In this document: positions 48,188-57,340 of the stretch, piece after piece | Layout of the letters: each line of letters begins with the position of its first letter | Position numbering within the stretch: position 1 is the first letter of the stretch | From: Xanthomonas sp. Leaf148 | GTDB taxonomy: Bacteria; Pseudomonadota; Gammaproteobacteria; Xanthomonadales; Xanthomonadaceae | Assembly: GCF_001423585.1 (NCBI RefSeq) | Contig: NZ_LMOP01000012.1 | Span: forward strand, 186,001 to 250,000 | Direction of reading: 5' to 3' | DNA: 64,000 nt | Made by a program: the position numbers and the translations under genes | Notes under the pieces: generated by a model | Seen by the model: the letters and a program-made list of their open reading frames with translations, nothing else | What the model was told of the DNA's origin: nothing | The model's database searches: none

Positions 48188-49540
48188 TCAACGGGAGGAA
48201 GAAGCGGCCAGTACGCGATCGATCCAGACCGAGGACATGCCGCGCCAGCTGTCGCTATCGAACACCGCGTGCAGTTGCGCGTGCGTGAGTACCGCGCTCA
48301 CCTGCGCGTCCTCTGCCAAGACCTCGCGCAGATGCCGCTGCTGCGCCTGCGCACGCGCCACTGCCTGTTCGACCAGCGCGTGCGCCTGCGGCTTGCCGAG
48401 CTGCGGGGCCAGCGCGAACACCACCGCCTCGGCGTAGAGCACGCCGCCATGGCTGTCCAGGTGCTGGCGCATGCGCGTGCGGTCCAGTTCCAGCTCGGCC
48501 AGGCAGGCCTGCATCTGCGCCAGGCTGCCGGCAGTCAGGCAGACGATTTGTGGCAAGGTGTCCCATTCGGCATGCCACTGCCCGGCGGCACGCTCATGCG
48601 GCTGCGCCATCGCACTGAACAAGGTAGAAATCAGCCCGGGCACGCGGGTGGCCGCGGCCACCGCCGCCACGCTGGAAACGGGGTTGCGCTTGTGCGGCAT
48701 CGCCGATGAGCCGCCCTTGCCGGCCGCCGCAGGCTCGAACGCTTCGCCGACCTCCGATTGCATCAGCAGCACCACATCGCCGCCGATCTTGCCCAGCGTG
48801 CCGGCGAGCAGGCCGAACGCGCAACCAACCTCGACGATGCGGTCGCGCGCGGTGTGCCAGGGCAACGCAGGCAAGGGCAGCGCCAAGGTGGTGGCCAGGG
48901 CCTGGGCCACGTCCAGGCCGCGCGCCTGCAATGAGGCCAAGGTGCCGGCCGCGCCACCAAACTGCAGCACCAGCGCGTCGTGCCGCAGCGCGTGCAGGCG
49001 CCGATGCGCGCGCTGCAAGGCATCCAGCCAGCCGGCCACCTTGAGCCCGAAGGTCACCGGCACGGCCTGCTGCAACAAGGTGCGACCGGGCAGACCGGTG
49101 TCGCGCTCGCGTGCGGCCAACGCGGCCAACGTGTCGCACAGACGCTGCAGGCGCGGCAGCAGCAAATCGAGCGCGGCACGCAGCTGCAACACGCTGCCGG
49201 TATCGATGACGTCCTGACTGGTGGCCCCCCAATGCACCCAGCGCGCGGCCGCAGCATCGTGCGCGGCGACGCGCGCGGTCAGCGCCTTGACCAGCGGAAT
49301 GGCAGGGTTGCCAGCGAGCGCGGTGGCCTGCGCCAAGGCGGCCATGTCGTAGTGCTGCACATCGCAGGCCGCTGCGATGGACGCGGCAGCTTCGGCAGGA
49401 ATGACATCGCACTGCGCCTGCGCGCGGGCAAGCGCGGATTCGAAGTGCAGCATGGCCTGCACACGCGCCGCATCGTTGAACAATGCGTCGCACGCAGGCT
49501 CGCCAAACAAGGATCCCAACAACAAAGACGTCGCACTCAT
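48188..49540 (-). CDS. pcaB: 3-carboxy-cis,cis-muconate cycloisomerase PcaB
   Basis: This 450-residue enzyme of the fumarase/aspartase superfamily converts beta-carboxy-cis,cis-muconate to gamma-carboxymuconolactone. Motifs are VHWGATSQDVIDTG (substrate-binding region) and the superfamily signature GGSSAMPHKRNPV. I chose the ATG at 49540 (MSATSLLLGSLFGE). An in-frame ATG at 49549 is possible. It is separated from pcaG by an unusually long 271-base gap inside an otherwise compact operon. Confidence 0.94.
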   Translation of the reverse strand: MSATSLLLGSLFGEPACDALFNDAARVQAMLHFESALARAQAQCDVIPAEAAASIAAACDVQHYDMAALAQATALAGNPAIPLVKALTARVAAHDAAAARWVHWGATSQDVIDTGSVLQLRAALDLLLPRLQRLCDTLAALAARERDTGLPGRTLLQQAVPVTFGLKVAGWLDALQRAHRRLHALRHDALVLQFGGAAGTLASLQARGLDVAQALATTLALPLPALPWHTARDRIVEVGCAFGLLAGTLGKIGGDVVLLMQSEVGEAFEPAAAGKGGSSAMPHKRNPVSSVAAVAAATRVPGLISTLFSAMAQPHERAAGQWHAEWDTLPQIVCLTAGSLAQMQACLAELELDRTRMRQHLDSHGGVLYAEAVVFALAPQLGKPQAHALVEQAVARAQAQQRHLREVLAEDAQVSAVLTHAQLHAVFDSDSWRGMSSVWIDRVLAASSSR

Positions 49541-49811
49541 GCATCGCATCTCTTGGCGTGCCGGCAGCATGGCACCGAAGCACGGGGGTGCCAACTAGAC
49601 GTTAGGGCAATACGCGCAGCGCCCGCAGCGTGGTCGCAGCGGGCGAAGGTGACAGCGTGCACGCCTGGTTTGCATGCGTGCCTTGGGCACCCCGATGTGC
49701 GCTTGTGCACCCGCCTTGCTGCCGTGCGCGGCGCTGCATGCCGCCTGGCCAGGCCAGTGGCGCACGTGCAGACACAGGCCGTCGTGTGCGGCACGTGTGC
49801 CGATCTACGGA
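49541..49811 (-). other. 271-base gap inside the pca operon
   Basis: There is no gene I can support between pcaG and pcaB. A 7-bp hairpin (CGCCCGC/GCGGGCG, 49620-49645) is present. It may attenuate or process the polycistronic mRNA, or mark a lost gene such as a transporter. Confidence 0.4.
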
Positions 49812-50375
49812 TCAATACCGGAAGAACACGGTCTCCGTGTCGCCTTGCATATGGATATCCCAGGCATAGGCGCCATTGCCGGATGGCCGGGCCAGCAGGG
49901 TGGCGCGGCGCGCGGCCGGCACCAGCGCCAGGATCGGGTCGCTGCCCAGCTGCGGGTCATCGGCGAAGTACAGGCGCGTCGATGCGCCCCGCAACAGCCC
50001 GCGCATGAACACCAGCACGCTCAAATGCGCGGCCTGCGGCGTGCCCTCCGGCCCGGCGACGGCGCCCGGCTTGACCGTACTGAAGCTAAAACGCCCCTGC
50101 GCATCGGTCGGCACCCGGCCCCAGCCATCGAAGCTGGCGTCGTGCGTCTGGTAACGGCTGTCGGCGGCATGCGCATAGATACCAGCGGCATCGGCTTGCC
50201 ACAGTTCCAGCACCGCGTCGGCCACCGGGACGCCGGCACCATCGAAGATGCAGCCGCTGATCTGCACGTGCGTGCCGGCCGCCTGCGCCGGTGCGAGCTG
50301 GTCGCGATACAGCGGTTCCAGCCCAAGCCGGTAATACGGGCCGACGGTTTGCGAAGGGGTTGCGTGCAGGCTCAT
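49812..50375 (-). CDS. pcaG: Protocatechuate 3,4-dioxygenase alpha subunit PcaG
   Basis: The product has 187 residues. With PcaH it forms the Fe(III) intradiol dioxygenase that opens protocatechuate. It has the intradiol fold with ATPSQTVGPYYRLGLE, DAVLELWQADAAGIY, and TVKPGAV followed by AAHLSVLVFMRGLL. It lacks the iron ligands, as expected for the alpha chain. I chose the ATG at 50375 because the family begins with TPSQTVGPY, and it follows the pcaH stop by four bases. Confidence 0.95.
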   Translation of the reverse strand: MSLHATPSQTVGPYYRLGLEPLYRDQLAPAQAAGTHVQISGCIFDGAGVPVADAVLELWQADAAGIYAHAADSRYQTHDASFDGWGRVPTDAQGRFSFSTVKPGAVAGPEGTPQAAHLSVLVFMRGLLRGASTRLYFADDPQLGSDPILALVPAARRATLLARPSGNGAYAWDIHMQGDTETVFFRY

Positions 50376-50379
50376 CGAT

Positions 50380-51111
50380 TCACTCCCAGACCGTTTGCTT
50401 GCGGCCGCGCAGCACGATGTCGAAGCGGTAGGCCAGGGCATATTCGCTGATGGCGTTTTCCCAGTCGAAACTGGACACCATGCGCTCGCGCGCCTGCGCA
50501 TCGTCGACGCAGTTGTAGATGGGGTCGTGCGCCAGCAGCGGGTCGCCCGGGAAATACATCTGGGTGATCAGCCGTTGCCCGATGCCATCGCCATGCAGCG
50601 AAAAATGGATGTGCGCCGGCCGCCAGGCGTTGTAGTGATTGCGCCACGGATACGCGCCCGGCTTGATGGTCTTGAAGACGTAGCGGCCATGCTCATCGGT
50701 GAGCACCTGGCCAGTGCCGCGGAAGTTGGGGTCCAGCGGTGCGTCGTGACGATCGCCAGCATGCTGATAACGGCCGGCCGCGTTGCATTGCCACACTTCC
50801 ACCACGCTGTTGCGCACCGGCTTGCCGTTTTCGTCGAGCACGTGGCCGGAAACGATGATGCGCTCGCCCAGCGGCTCGCCACTGAATCCTGCGGTGAGGT
50901 CGGCAGCATGCTCGCCCAGGGTGAGCCGATCCAAACGCGGGCCGGTGACTTCCGACAGGGTGGCCGGGATATCGATGGGCGCCTGCGTTGGGCCGCGCAA
51001 GGCGGTTGAGGCGTAGGCCGGATGCAGATAGGCCGGCTGCGTGCCCGGCCGGGTGCGGCGGTAGCCGAGCAGCGGGTGGGCAAGTATCGAATCATCGGGG
51101 GCATCGCGCAT
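50380..51111 (-). CDS. pcaH: Protocatechuate 3,4-dioxygenase beta subunit PcaH
   Basis: The product has 243 residues. This is the iron-binding, catalytic subunit of protocatechuate 3,4-dioxygenase. The ligand set Tyr/Tyr/His/His is visible in NAAGRYQH and YPWRNHYNAWRPAHIHF. VVEVWQCNAAGRY and RGTGQVLTDEHGRY are typical of the beta subunit, and GDPLLAHDPIYN follows. It precedes pcaG by four bases, so the two subunits are coupled. The gap to pcaF upstream is 83 bases. Confidence 0.96.
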   Translation of the reverse strand: MRDAPDDSILAHPLLGYRRTRPGTQPAYLHPAYASTALRGPTQAPIDIPATLSEVTGPRLDRLTLGEHAADLTAGFSGEPLGERIIVSGHVLDENGKPVRNSVVEVWQCNAAGRYQHAGDRHDAPLDPNFRGTGQVLTDEHGRYVFKTIKPGAYPWRNHYNAWRPAHIHFSLHGDGIGQRLITQMYFPGDPLLAHDPIYNCVDDAQARERMVSSFDWENAISEYALAYRFDIVLRGRKQTVWE

Positions 51112-51194
51112 CGTGAGATCTCCCTGCGCCGCACTGCGGCATGGTCAAGCGGTGTAGGTGTGCGGTGGCGGCGCAGTGGTTGCAGTGGGCTGGC

Positions 51195-52403
51195 TCACAG
51201 GCGCTCGATCGCCAGTGCCACGCCCTGCCCCACTCCGACGCACATGCTGGCCAGCCCGAGCCGGCCGTTGCGGGCTTCCAGTTGCCGCAGCAAGGTGAGC
51301 GCCAGCCGCGCGCCGCTCATGCCGAGCGGATGACCGAGCGCAATGGCGCCGCCGTTGGCGTTGACATGCGCGGCATCGTCGGGGAACCCGAACGCGCGCG
51401 TGCAGGCCAACGCCTGCGCGGCGAAGGCTTCGTTGAGTTCGATCGCATCGAACTGCTCGATGCGCAAGTTCAGCCGCGCCAACAGACGCTGCGTGGCCGG
51501 CACCGGGCCCATGCCCATGTAGGCCGGCTCGACACCTGCCGACGCAAAACCCAGCACGCGCGCGCGCGGGGTCAACCGATGCGTCTGCACGGCCTGCGCG
51601 GACGCCAACAACAACGCGGCGGCACCGTCGTTGATGCCGGACGCATTGCCGGCCGTCACGCTGCCGGGCTGGCGGAACACCGGTTTGAGCTTGGCCAGCA
51701 TCTCGATGGTGGTATTCGGGCGCGGGGCTTCGTCGTATGCGACGGTGACGGCATCGCCGCCCTTGCGTGCGGCCACCGGCACCGAGGTGATCTCCGCATC
51801 GAAGAAACCGGCCGCCTGCGCGGCGGCCACGCGTTGCTGGCTGCGCAGTGCGAAAGCGTCCTGATCCTCGCGCGAAATGGCATGGCGCTGCGCGACGTTC
51901 TCGGCGGTTTCGCCCATCAACTCGGTGCCGTAGGCGGCTTGCATACGCGGGTTGATGAAGCGCCAGCCCATGGTGGTGTCTTCGAGCTGCTGGGTGCGGG
52001 CAAAGGCGCTTTCGGCCTTGCCCATCACCCAGGGCGCGCGCGACATCGACTCGACACCGCCGGCGATCGCCAGGCCCAGTTCCTCGGCGCGGATGCCGCG
52101 CGCCACCGTGCCGATCGCATCCAGCCCGGAACCGCACAGGCGATTGAGCGTGCTGCCCGGCACAGAACTCGGCAGGCCCGCCAGCAACAGGCTCATACGC
52201 GCGACATTGCGATTGTCTTCGCCGGCCTGATTGGCGCAGCCCAGATACACATCGTCGATGGCGGCCGGGTCCAGCTGCGGATGACGGACCAGCAACGCGG
52301 CAATCGGCACCGCGCCCAGGTCGTCGGGGCGCACGCTGGACAGCACGCCGCCGTAACGGCCGATGGGCGTGCGGATGCCGTCGATCAGATAGACCTCGCT
52401 CAT
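51195..52403 (-). CDS. pcaF: Beta-ketoadipyl-CoA thiolase PcaF
   Basis: The product has 402 residues. It cleaves beta-ketoadipyl-CoA to succinyl-CoA and acetyl-CoA, the last step of the pathway. The nucleophile Cys90 is in [11 protein letters not shown], the catalytic His in [16 protein letters not shown] and the second Cys in [10 protein letters not shown]. The start ATG at 52403 overlaps the pcaJ stop by four bases (ATGA). Position in the pca operon supports PcaF over a fatty-acid thiolase. Confidence 0.95.
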   Translation of the reverse strand: MSEVYLIDGIRTPIGRYGGVLSSVRPDDLGAVPIAALLVRHPQLDPAAIDDVYLGCANQAGEDNRNVARMSLLLAGLPSSVPGSTLNRLCGSGLDAIGTVARGIRAEELGLAIAGGVESMSRAPWVMGKAESAFARTQQLEDTTMGWRFINPRMQAAYGTELMGETAENVAQRHAISREDQDAFALRSQQRVAAAQAAGFFDAEITSVPVAARKGGDAVTVAYDEAPRPNTTIEMLAKLKPVFRQPGSVTAGNASGINDGAAALLLASAQAVQTHRLTPRARVLGFASAGVEPAYMGMGPVPATQRLLARLNLRIEQFDAIELNEAFAAQALACTRAFGFPDDAAHVNANGGAIALGHPLGMSGARLALTLLRQLEARNGRLGLASMCVGVGQGVALAIERL

Positions 52404-53188
52404 GCCTCCGCTCCCGCCGAGTGGGTGCCATGTGCGGCGTCGGTACGCGCCTGCAGCGCGCGCAATGCCTGCAGTTCCGTGGTGCTGGGCGGTGCGGTCT
52501 GGGCGAGGTCGTCGGCAAAGCGGATCGGCCAGCCAGTCGCCGCGCTGACCTGTTCGCGGCTGATCCCCGGGTGCAGCGAAGTCACGGTGAGTTCGCGGGT
52601 CACCGCATCGGGTTCCATCACGCACAGGTCGGTGACCACCACGGTGGGGCCGGCGCCGGGCAGGCCGGCACGCGTGCGCGCATCGCCGCCGTCCAGATGC
52701 CCGACCGTGGTGATGAAGTCCAGCACCGACACGAAGCTGCGTTTGGACTGCCGCATGATGATGAACACCTGCTTGGCGCTGGCCGCGATTTCCGGCGCGC
52801 CACCGGCGCCCGGCAACCGCGTCTTCGGCGCTGTGTAATCGCCGATCACGGTGGTGTTGAGGTTGGCGTGGCGATCGATCTGCGCCGCGCCCAGGAAGCC
52901 GACATCCACCCGCCCCCCCTGCAACCAGTAGCGAAAGATCTCCGGCGTGGAGACCACGGTATCGGCAGTTTCGGCCAGCTCGCCGTCGCCGATCGAGAGC
53001 GGCAGCACGTCCGGGCGTGCGCCGATCGGGCCGGATTCGTAGATCAAGGTGACATCCGGCGCATGCGTGAGCCGGGCCAGATTGGCCGCGGTGGACGGCA
53101 GACCGATGCCGACGAAACACACCGCCTCATCGGGCAGGCGGCGCGCCGCGGCCACGGTCATCATTTCATTGGTGCTGTACGCGCTCAT
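52400..53188 (-). CDS. pcaJ: 3-oxoadipate CoA-transferase subunit B PcaJ
   Basis: The product has 262 residues. With PcaI it moves CoA from succinyl-CoA to beta-ketoadipate. The active-site Glu of the B subunit lies in the motif [25 protein letters not shown] and GVDFLGAAQ-like [22 protein letters not shown] are typical of family I CoA transferases. It overlaps pcaI upstream and pcaF downstream by ATGA junctions. It is about 40 residues longer than Pseudomonas PcaJ, closer to the actinobacterial-like or CatJ type. Confidence 0.92.
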   Translation of the reverse strand: MSAYSTNEMMTVAAARRLPDEAVCFVGIGLPSTAANLARLTHAPDVTLIYESGPIGARPDVLPLSIGDGELAETADTVVSTPEIFRYWLQGGRVDVGFLGAAQIDRHANLNTTVIGDYTAPKTRLPGAGGAPEIAASAKQVFIIMRQSKRSFVSVLDFITTVGHLDGGDARTRAGLPGAGPTVVVTDLCVMEPDAVTRELTVTSLHPGISREQVSAATGWPIRFADDLAQTAPPSTTELQALRALQARTDAAHGTHSAGAEA

Positions 53189-54048
53189 GCGGCCTCCTGC
53201 TGCTGCGAGTGCGCATACACGCGCATGAATGCGGCGAAGTCGTCGGTGTCCAGGATATGCGTCTGGATCCACGCCTGGAAACGCGCGCGGTCGCGCGCAA
53301 TCGCGTCCCAGGCCAGATAAAACCGGTTGTCGCGGGCGTAGTAGCCATGCGCGTACGACGGCGCCGCGCCGCCAGGCACATGACACACCGCATCGACCAC
53401 CCAGCGCGGCAGGATGCAGGCATTGGGTGGCGCGTCGAGCGTGTCGACGATTTCTTCCACCGTCACGATCAGCTTGCGCGCGGCCAGTGCCGCCTCCTTC
53501 TGCACCCCAAGAATCCCCCACAGCAAGACGTTGCCACGTCGGTCGGCCTGCTGTGCGTGGATGACCGTGACATCGGGGTTCACCGCCGGCGTGGTGGCCA
53601 GCGTTTCGCCGGTGTACGGGCATTGCAGGAACTTGATGCTGTCGTTGACGCGCGGCAGGTCCGAACCGACATAGCCGCGCAGCACCGCGAATGGCAGGCC
53701 CGACGCACCGGCCACGTAGGCGTTGGCCATGTCGGCATGGCTATGTTCGCGAATCTGCAGCGGCTGCGGCCAGGCGTGTTCGACCGCATCGCGCAGCCGG
53801 TGCAGCGAGCCGACCCCCGGATTGCCGCCCCACGAAAACCGCAGCGCCGATGCGCAGCCGGCGCCGATCAGCTGGTCGTAGATCAGGTCCGGTGTCATGC
53901 GCACCAGACGCAGCTCGCGTTTGCGCTGGCGGATCACTTCATGGCCGGCCGCATGCGGGATCAGATGGGTGAAACCCTCCATCGCCACACAATCGCCGTC
54001 GGCGATCAGGTGGGACACCGCATCTCTCAGGGAGACGATTTCGACCAT
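53185..54048 (-). CDS. pcaI: 3-oxoadipate CoA-transferase subunit A PcaI
   Basis: The product has 287 residues and is the alpha subunit of beta-ketoadipate:succinyl-CoA transferase. It starts MVEIVSLRDAVSHLIADGDCVAMEGFTHL, with the glycine-rich CoA-binding region later (FSWGGNPGVGSLHRLRD). It is the first gene of the operon. The ATG at 54048 is preferred over the upstream start at 54078 because the family N terminus begins there. A candidate PcaR operator lies 61-89 bases upstream. Confidence 0.92.
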   Translation of the reverse strand: MVEIVSLRDAVSHLIADGDCVAMEGFTHLIPHAAGHEVIRQRKRELRLVRMTPDLIYDQLIGAGCASALRFSWGGNPGVGSLHRLRDAVEHAWPQPLQIREHSHADMANAYVAGASGLPFAVLRGYVGSDLPRVNDSIKFLQCPYTGETLATTPAVNPDVTVIHAQQADRRGNVLLWGILGVQKEAALAARKLIVTVEEIVDTLDAPPNACILPRWVVDAVCHVPGGAAPSYAHGYYARDNRFYLAWDAIARDRARFQAWIQTHILDTDDFAAFMRVYAHSQQQEAA

Positions 54049-54108
54049 GGCACCACCCCGCGCTGAACGTGCAGCCACGGTAGAGCCGGCCGAACAGCGC
54101 GGTCAATA

Positions 54109-54137
54109 CGATTATCGGCGATTGAATTCGATAATCG
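54109..54137. promoter_or_regulatory. Candidate PcaR operator ahead of pcaI
   Basis: CGATTATCG, 11 bases, then CGATAATCG: perfect 9-base inverted arms. The spacer contains a further partial copy (GCGATTGAAT). PcaU/PobR-type IclR regulators are known to bind three related repeats, two of them as a palindrome, so this layout fits. Confidence 0.6.
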
Positions 54138-54179
54138 CACAATTTCCATCTGGCAATAACGCTCCGACATTGTCTCCGG

Positions 54180-54187
54180 TGTATACA
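54180..54187. promoter_or_regulatory. TGTATACA box 1 (candidate VanR operator)
   Basis: A perfect palindrome TGTATACA in GGTGTATACATAA, 94 bp upstream of an identical box. It sits in the pcaI-vanA spacer. Confidence 0.5.
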
Positions 54188-54273
54188 TAACTTCGCTCGC
54201 AAGCAGACGCCAGCGCTGGAATGCGCGCTAACTGGTTGCCGGCCGACGCAGTGCGTCGATTCGTATCCCAGGT

Positions 54274-54281
54274 TGTATACA
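54274..54281. promoter_or_regulatory. TGTATACA box 2 (candidate VanR operator)
   Basis: The same palindrome in GGTTGTATACAAAAA, 21 bases before the vanA ATG, where binding by the GntR-type regulator would block the promoter or the ribosome-site region. The two boxes suggest a looped or cooperative repressor complex. Confidence 0.55.
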
Positions 54282-54302
54282 AAAACCCCAGGAGTCACGG
54301 TC

Positions 54303-55379
54303 ATGTCCCAGTCCAAGCCGCTGTTTCCCCTCAACGCGTGGTATGCCGTCGCCTGGGACCACGAAATCAAGCACGCCCTGACGCCGCGCAAGGTGTGCAA
54401 CCTGGAAGTGGTGGTCTACCGCACCACGGCCGGCGCAGTGGTCGCCCTGGAAGACGCTTGCTGGCACCGGCTGGTGCCGCTGTCGATGGGCAAGCTGCGC
54501 GGCGACGATGTGGTGTGCGGCTATCACGGCCTGGTCTACAACACCCAGGGCCGCTGCGTGCACATGCCCTCGCAGGAGACCATCAACCCGTCCGCCTGCG
54601 TGCGCAGTTTTCCGGTGGCCGAGAAGCATCGCTACGTGTGGATCTGGCCGGGCGACCCGGCCCAGGCCGACACCGCGCTCATCCCCGACCTGCACTGGGC
54701 GCACGACCCGGCCTGGGCCGGCGATGGCCGCACCATCTACGCCAAGTGCGATTACCGGTTGGTGCTGGATAACCTGATGGACCTGACCCACGAGACCTTC
54801 GTGCACGGGTCCAGCATCGGCCAGGACGAGATCGCCGAAGCGCCGTTCGATGTTGTGCATGGCGACCGCTCGGTGGTGGTCTCGCGCTGGATGCGCAACA
54901 TCGACCCGCCGCCGTTCTGGGCCAGTCAGATTGCGAAACACCTGGATTACCACGGCAAGGTCGACCGCTGGCAGATCATCCGCTTCGAAGCGCCCGGCAC
55001 CATCGCGATCGATGTCGGTGTGGCCATCACCGGCACCGGCGCGCCGGAGGGCGACCGCAGCCAGGGCGTCAACGGTTATGTACTCAATACGATTACGCCG
55101 GAGACCGACACCACCTGCCACTACTTCTGGGCGTTCATGCGCAACTACGCGCTGCACGATCAGTCGTTGACCACGCTCACCCGCGCCGGCGTCACCGGTG
55201 TGTTCGGCGAGGACGAGGCGATCCTGGAAGCGCAGCAACGCGCCATCGATGCGCACCCGGATCACACCTTCTACAACCTCAACGTCGATTCCGGCGGCAT
55301 GTGGGCACGGCGGGTGATCGACCGCCTGATTGCCCAGGAACAGCGCGCGCAGGATCTGTCGCTGCGCATGGTGGGCTGA
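54303..55379 (+). CDS. vanA: Vanillate O-demethylase oxygenase subunit VanA
   Basis: This 358-residue Rieske non-haem iron oxygenase demethylates vanillate to protocatechuate with formaldehyde release. The Rieske cluster ligands are Cys53/His55 (CWH) and Cys72/His75 (CGYH). The mononuclear iron region is DNLMDLTHETFVHGSS. The ATG at 54303 has AGGAG at good spacing; an in-frame ATG at 54273 lies inside an operator box. It heads a vanA-vanR-vanB unit and its product enters the adjacent pca pathway. Confidence 0.95.
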   Translation: MSQSKPLFPLNAWYAVAWDHEIKHALTPRKVCNLEVVVYRTTAGAVVALEDACWHRLVPLSMGKLRGDDVVCGYHGLVYNTQGRCVHMPSQETINPSACVRSFPVAEKHRYVWIWPGDPAQADTALIPDLHWAHDPAWAGDGRTIYAKCDYRLVLDNLMDLTHETFVHGSSIGQDEIAEAPFDVVHGDRSVVVSRWMRNIDPPPFWASQIAKHLDYHGKVDRWQIIRFEAPGTIAIDVGVAITGTGAPEGDRSQGVNGYVLNTITPETDTTCHYFWAFMRNYALHDQSLTTLTRAGVTGVFGEDEAILEAQQRAIDAHPDHTFYNLNVDSGGMWARRVIDRLIAQEQRAQDLSLRMVG

Positions 55380-55401
55380 GCGCAGCGCACAGGAGACCGC
55401 C

Positions 55402-56205
55402 ATGCCACCGACCACACCGTTCCACAGCAGCGCAGCGCAGACCACGCGCGCGCTGCTCTCGCTGCGTGAGCTGATCCTCGACGGCACCCTGCCCTCTGGT
55501 GCGCGATTGTCCGAGTTGGCCGTGGTGCAACGGCTGGGCATGTCGCGTACGCCGGTACGTGCGGCACTGCAACGCCTGTGCGAAGAAGGCCTGGCCCGCG
55601 CGCTGCCGGGTGGCGGCTACGCGGTGCAGGCCTTCAGCGAGCGCGACGTGCACGACGCCATCGAACTGCGCGGCACGCTCGAAGGGCTGGCCGCACGCAT
55701 GGCCGCCGAGCGCGGCGTCTCACACGCGCAGCTTGCCCAGGCGCACGCGCTGCTGGCGGAGATCGATGCCATTGTCGGCACGCCACCACAGGCCATCGAC
55801 TTCGCCGCCTATGTCCAGGCCAATGCGCTGTTCCACGCCTTGCTGGTGGCGATGGCCGGCAGCGACGTGCTCGGCCGCGAACTCACCCGCGTGCTGCAGC
55901 TGCCCTTCGCCTCGCCCAATAGCCTGGTCATGGCACAGACCAGTGCTGCCGACGCGCATGTGATCCTGACCCTGGCACAGGACCAGCATCGCGAAGTGAT
56001 TGCCGCCATCGAGCAGCGCCACGGCAGCCGCGCCGAAGCGCTGATGCGCGAGCACGCACGTCTGGCGCACCGCAATTTACGCCACATCCTGCAAACCCCC
56101 GCGGCCATCGCCCAGGTGCGCGGCGGCGCACTGATCGGCCGCGCCCATGCATTCAACGCCGGCAGTGCCCGGCACGCTCTTCTGCCTGGAGTTCCTTATG
56201 CGTAA
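55402..56205 (+). CDS. vanR: GntR/FadR-family regulator VanR
   Basis: This 267-residue transcription factor has an N-terminal winged helix (LRELILDGTLPSGARLSELAVVQRLGMSRTPVRAALQRLCEEGL, about 20-70). An all-helical FCD effector domain follows (about 90-225, with RGTLEGLAARMAAER and QDQHREVIAAIEQR). The family fits VanR-type repressors released by vanillate. The ATG at 55402 has AGGAG upstream. It lies 22 bases after vanA and its end overlaps vanB by eight bases, so regulator and enzyme are made together. Confidence 0.88.
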   Translation: MPPTTPFHSSAAQTTRALLSLRELILDGTLPSGARLSELAVVQRLGMSRTPVRAALQRLCEEGLARALPGGGYAVQAFSERDVHDAIELRGTLEGLAARMAAERGVSHAQLAQAHALLAEIDAIVGTPPQAIDFAAYVQANALFHALLVAMAGSDVLGRELTRVLQLPFASPNSLVMAQTSAADAHVILTLAQDQHREVIAAIEQRHGSRAEALMREHARLAHRNLRHILQTPAAIAQVRGGALIGRAHAFNAGSARHALLPGVPYA

Positions 56206-57181
56206 AGACACCCAATGGCACCGCGCCCATGTCGTCAGCATTGCCGACGCCTGCGACGGCGTGCGCGAAATCGTGCTCGATCCGGGCACCGCAGCACGCA
56301 CCTTCGAGGTGGGCAGCCACCTGGATTTTCGCGTGCAATTGCATGGCCGCAGCGATGTGCGCTCTTACTCGCTGGTGGGCGAGCCGCGTGCGGACGGGCA
56401 TTACCAGATCGCGGTACGGCAGATGCCGGACAGCCGTGGTGGCTCGCGGCATATGTGGACGCTGCAGCCCGGCGATGCAGTGGAGATCTCTCCCCCGAAC
56501 AACAACTTTGCGCTGGACGAACGCGGCGAAGAAATCCTGTTGATCGCCGGCGGTATCGGCATCACGCCGATCCTGGGCATGGCGCAGCGGCTGGCGCAGC
56601 GGCACCAGGCGTTCCGCCTGCTGTATGTCGGTCGCTCGCGCAGCGCGATGGCCTACGTGGACCAGTTGGAAGCGCTGCTCGGCGCGCGCCTGCAGCTCCA
56701 TTGCGACGACGCTGACGGCCCGCCCGATCTTGCCGCCGAACTGGCGCGGTTGTCGCCCAATGCCGAGGTCTATGTGTGCGGGCCGTTGGGGATGCTGGAA
56801 GCGGTGCGCCAACACTGGCATGCCGGCGGTCGCCCGCGCGCGCGGTTGCATTTTGAAACCTTCGGCAATAGTGGCCGGGTGCCGGCGCAAGCGTTCGTGG
56901 TCAAGCTGCCCGGGCTCGGCCTGGAAGTGCCGGTGGCCGAAAACGAATCGATGCTCGATGCCCTGGCCGATGCCGGGGTGGAGCTGATTGCCGAATGCCG
57001 TCGTGGCGAATGCGGGTTGTGCGTGGTGGAGGTGCTCGACAGCGCTGCCGATATCGATCACCGCGATGTGTTCTTCAGCGACGAGCAACGCCGCGAAAAT
57101 CGCAAACTGTGCGCCTGCGTGTCGCGTGCGGTCGGTGGCAGCATCAGCATCGATACCGGCTACCGCGGCGGGCTGGGCTGA
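56198..57181 (+). CDS. vanB: Vanillate O-demethylase reductase subunit VanB
   Basis: This 327-residue class IA oxygenase reductase passes electrons from NADH to VanA. Domain order is flavin-binding barrel (VRSYSLVGEP, about 60), NAD-binding domain (LLIAGGIGITPILGM, about 110-125; VYVCGPLGMLEAV) and a C-terminal plant-type 2Fe-2S ferredoxin (ECRRGECGLCVVEVLD, with the last Cys in RKLCACVSRA). The ATG at 56198 has GGAG at good spacing and overlaps the vanR end. Confidence 0.94.
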   Translation: MRKDTQWHRAHVVSIADACDGVREIVLDPGTAARTFEVGSHLDFRVQLHGRSDVRSYSLVGEPRADGHYQIAVRQMPDSRGGSRHMWTLQPGDAVEISPPNNNFALDERGEEILLIAGGIGITPILGMAQRLAQRHQAFRLLYVGRSRSAMAYVDQLEALLGARLQLHCDDADGPPDLAAELARLSPNAEVYVCGPLGMLEAVRQHWHAGGRPRARLHFETFGNSGRVPAQAFVVKLPGLGLEVPVAENESMLDALADAGVELIAECRRGECGLCVVEVLDSAADIDHRDVFFSDEQRRENRKLCACVSRAVGGSISIDTGYRGGLG

Positions 57182-57237
57182 GCGTAGCCGTCATGCTGAC
57201 CGCGCCCGCCATTGCGCTGGCGCGGTGCTGCTGAACT

Positions 57238-57287
57238 CGCCCTGCGCCGTGCGGCGGCGCAGGGCGATCGGTCCGCTTGGCGGACCG
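57238..57287 (+). terminator. Two adjacent hairpins after vanB
   Basis: First hairpin: CGCCCTGCGCC/GGCGCAGGGCG (11 bp, 57238-57266). Second: CGGTCCGC-TTG-GCGGACCG (8 bp, 57269-57287). Both are perfect but lack T-runs. They separate the van unit from glpR. Confidence 0.6.
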
Positions 57288-57340
57288 AGGCCTGCAACCG
57301 CTGTGCTTGCATCCTCACGCGCATGCGCGATCATCTGCGC

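Noticed and set aside
49537..49815. 92-codon frame filling the gap between pcaG and pcaB
   Set aside because: No ribosome site, no family resemblance and odd Cys/His/Arg-rich composition; treated as non-coding.
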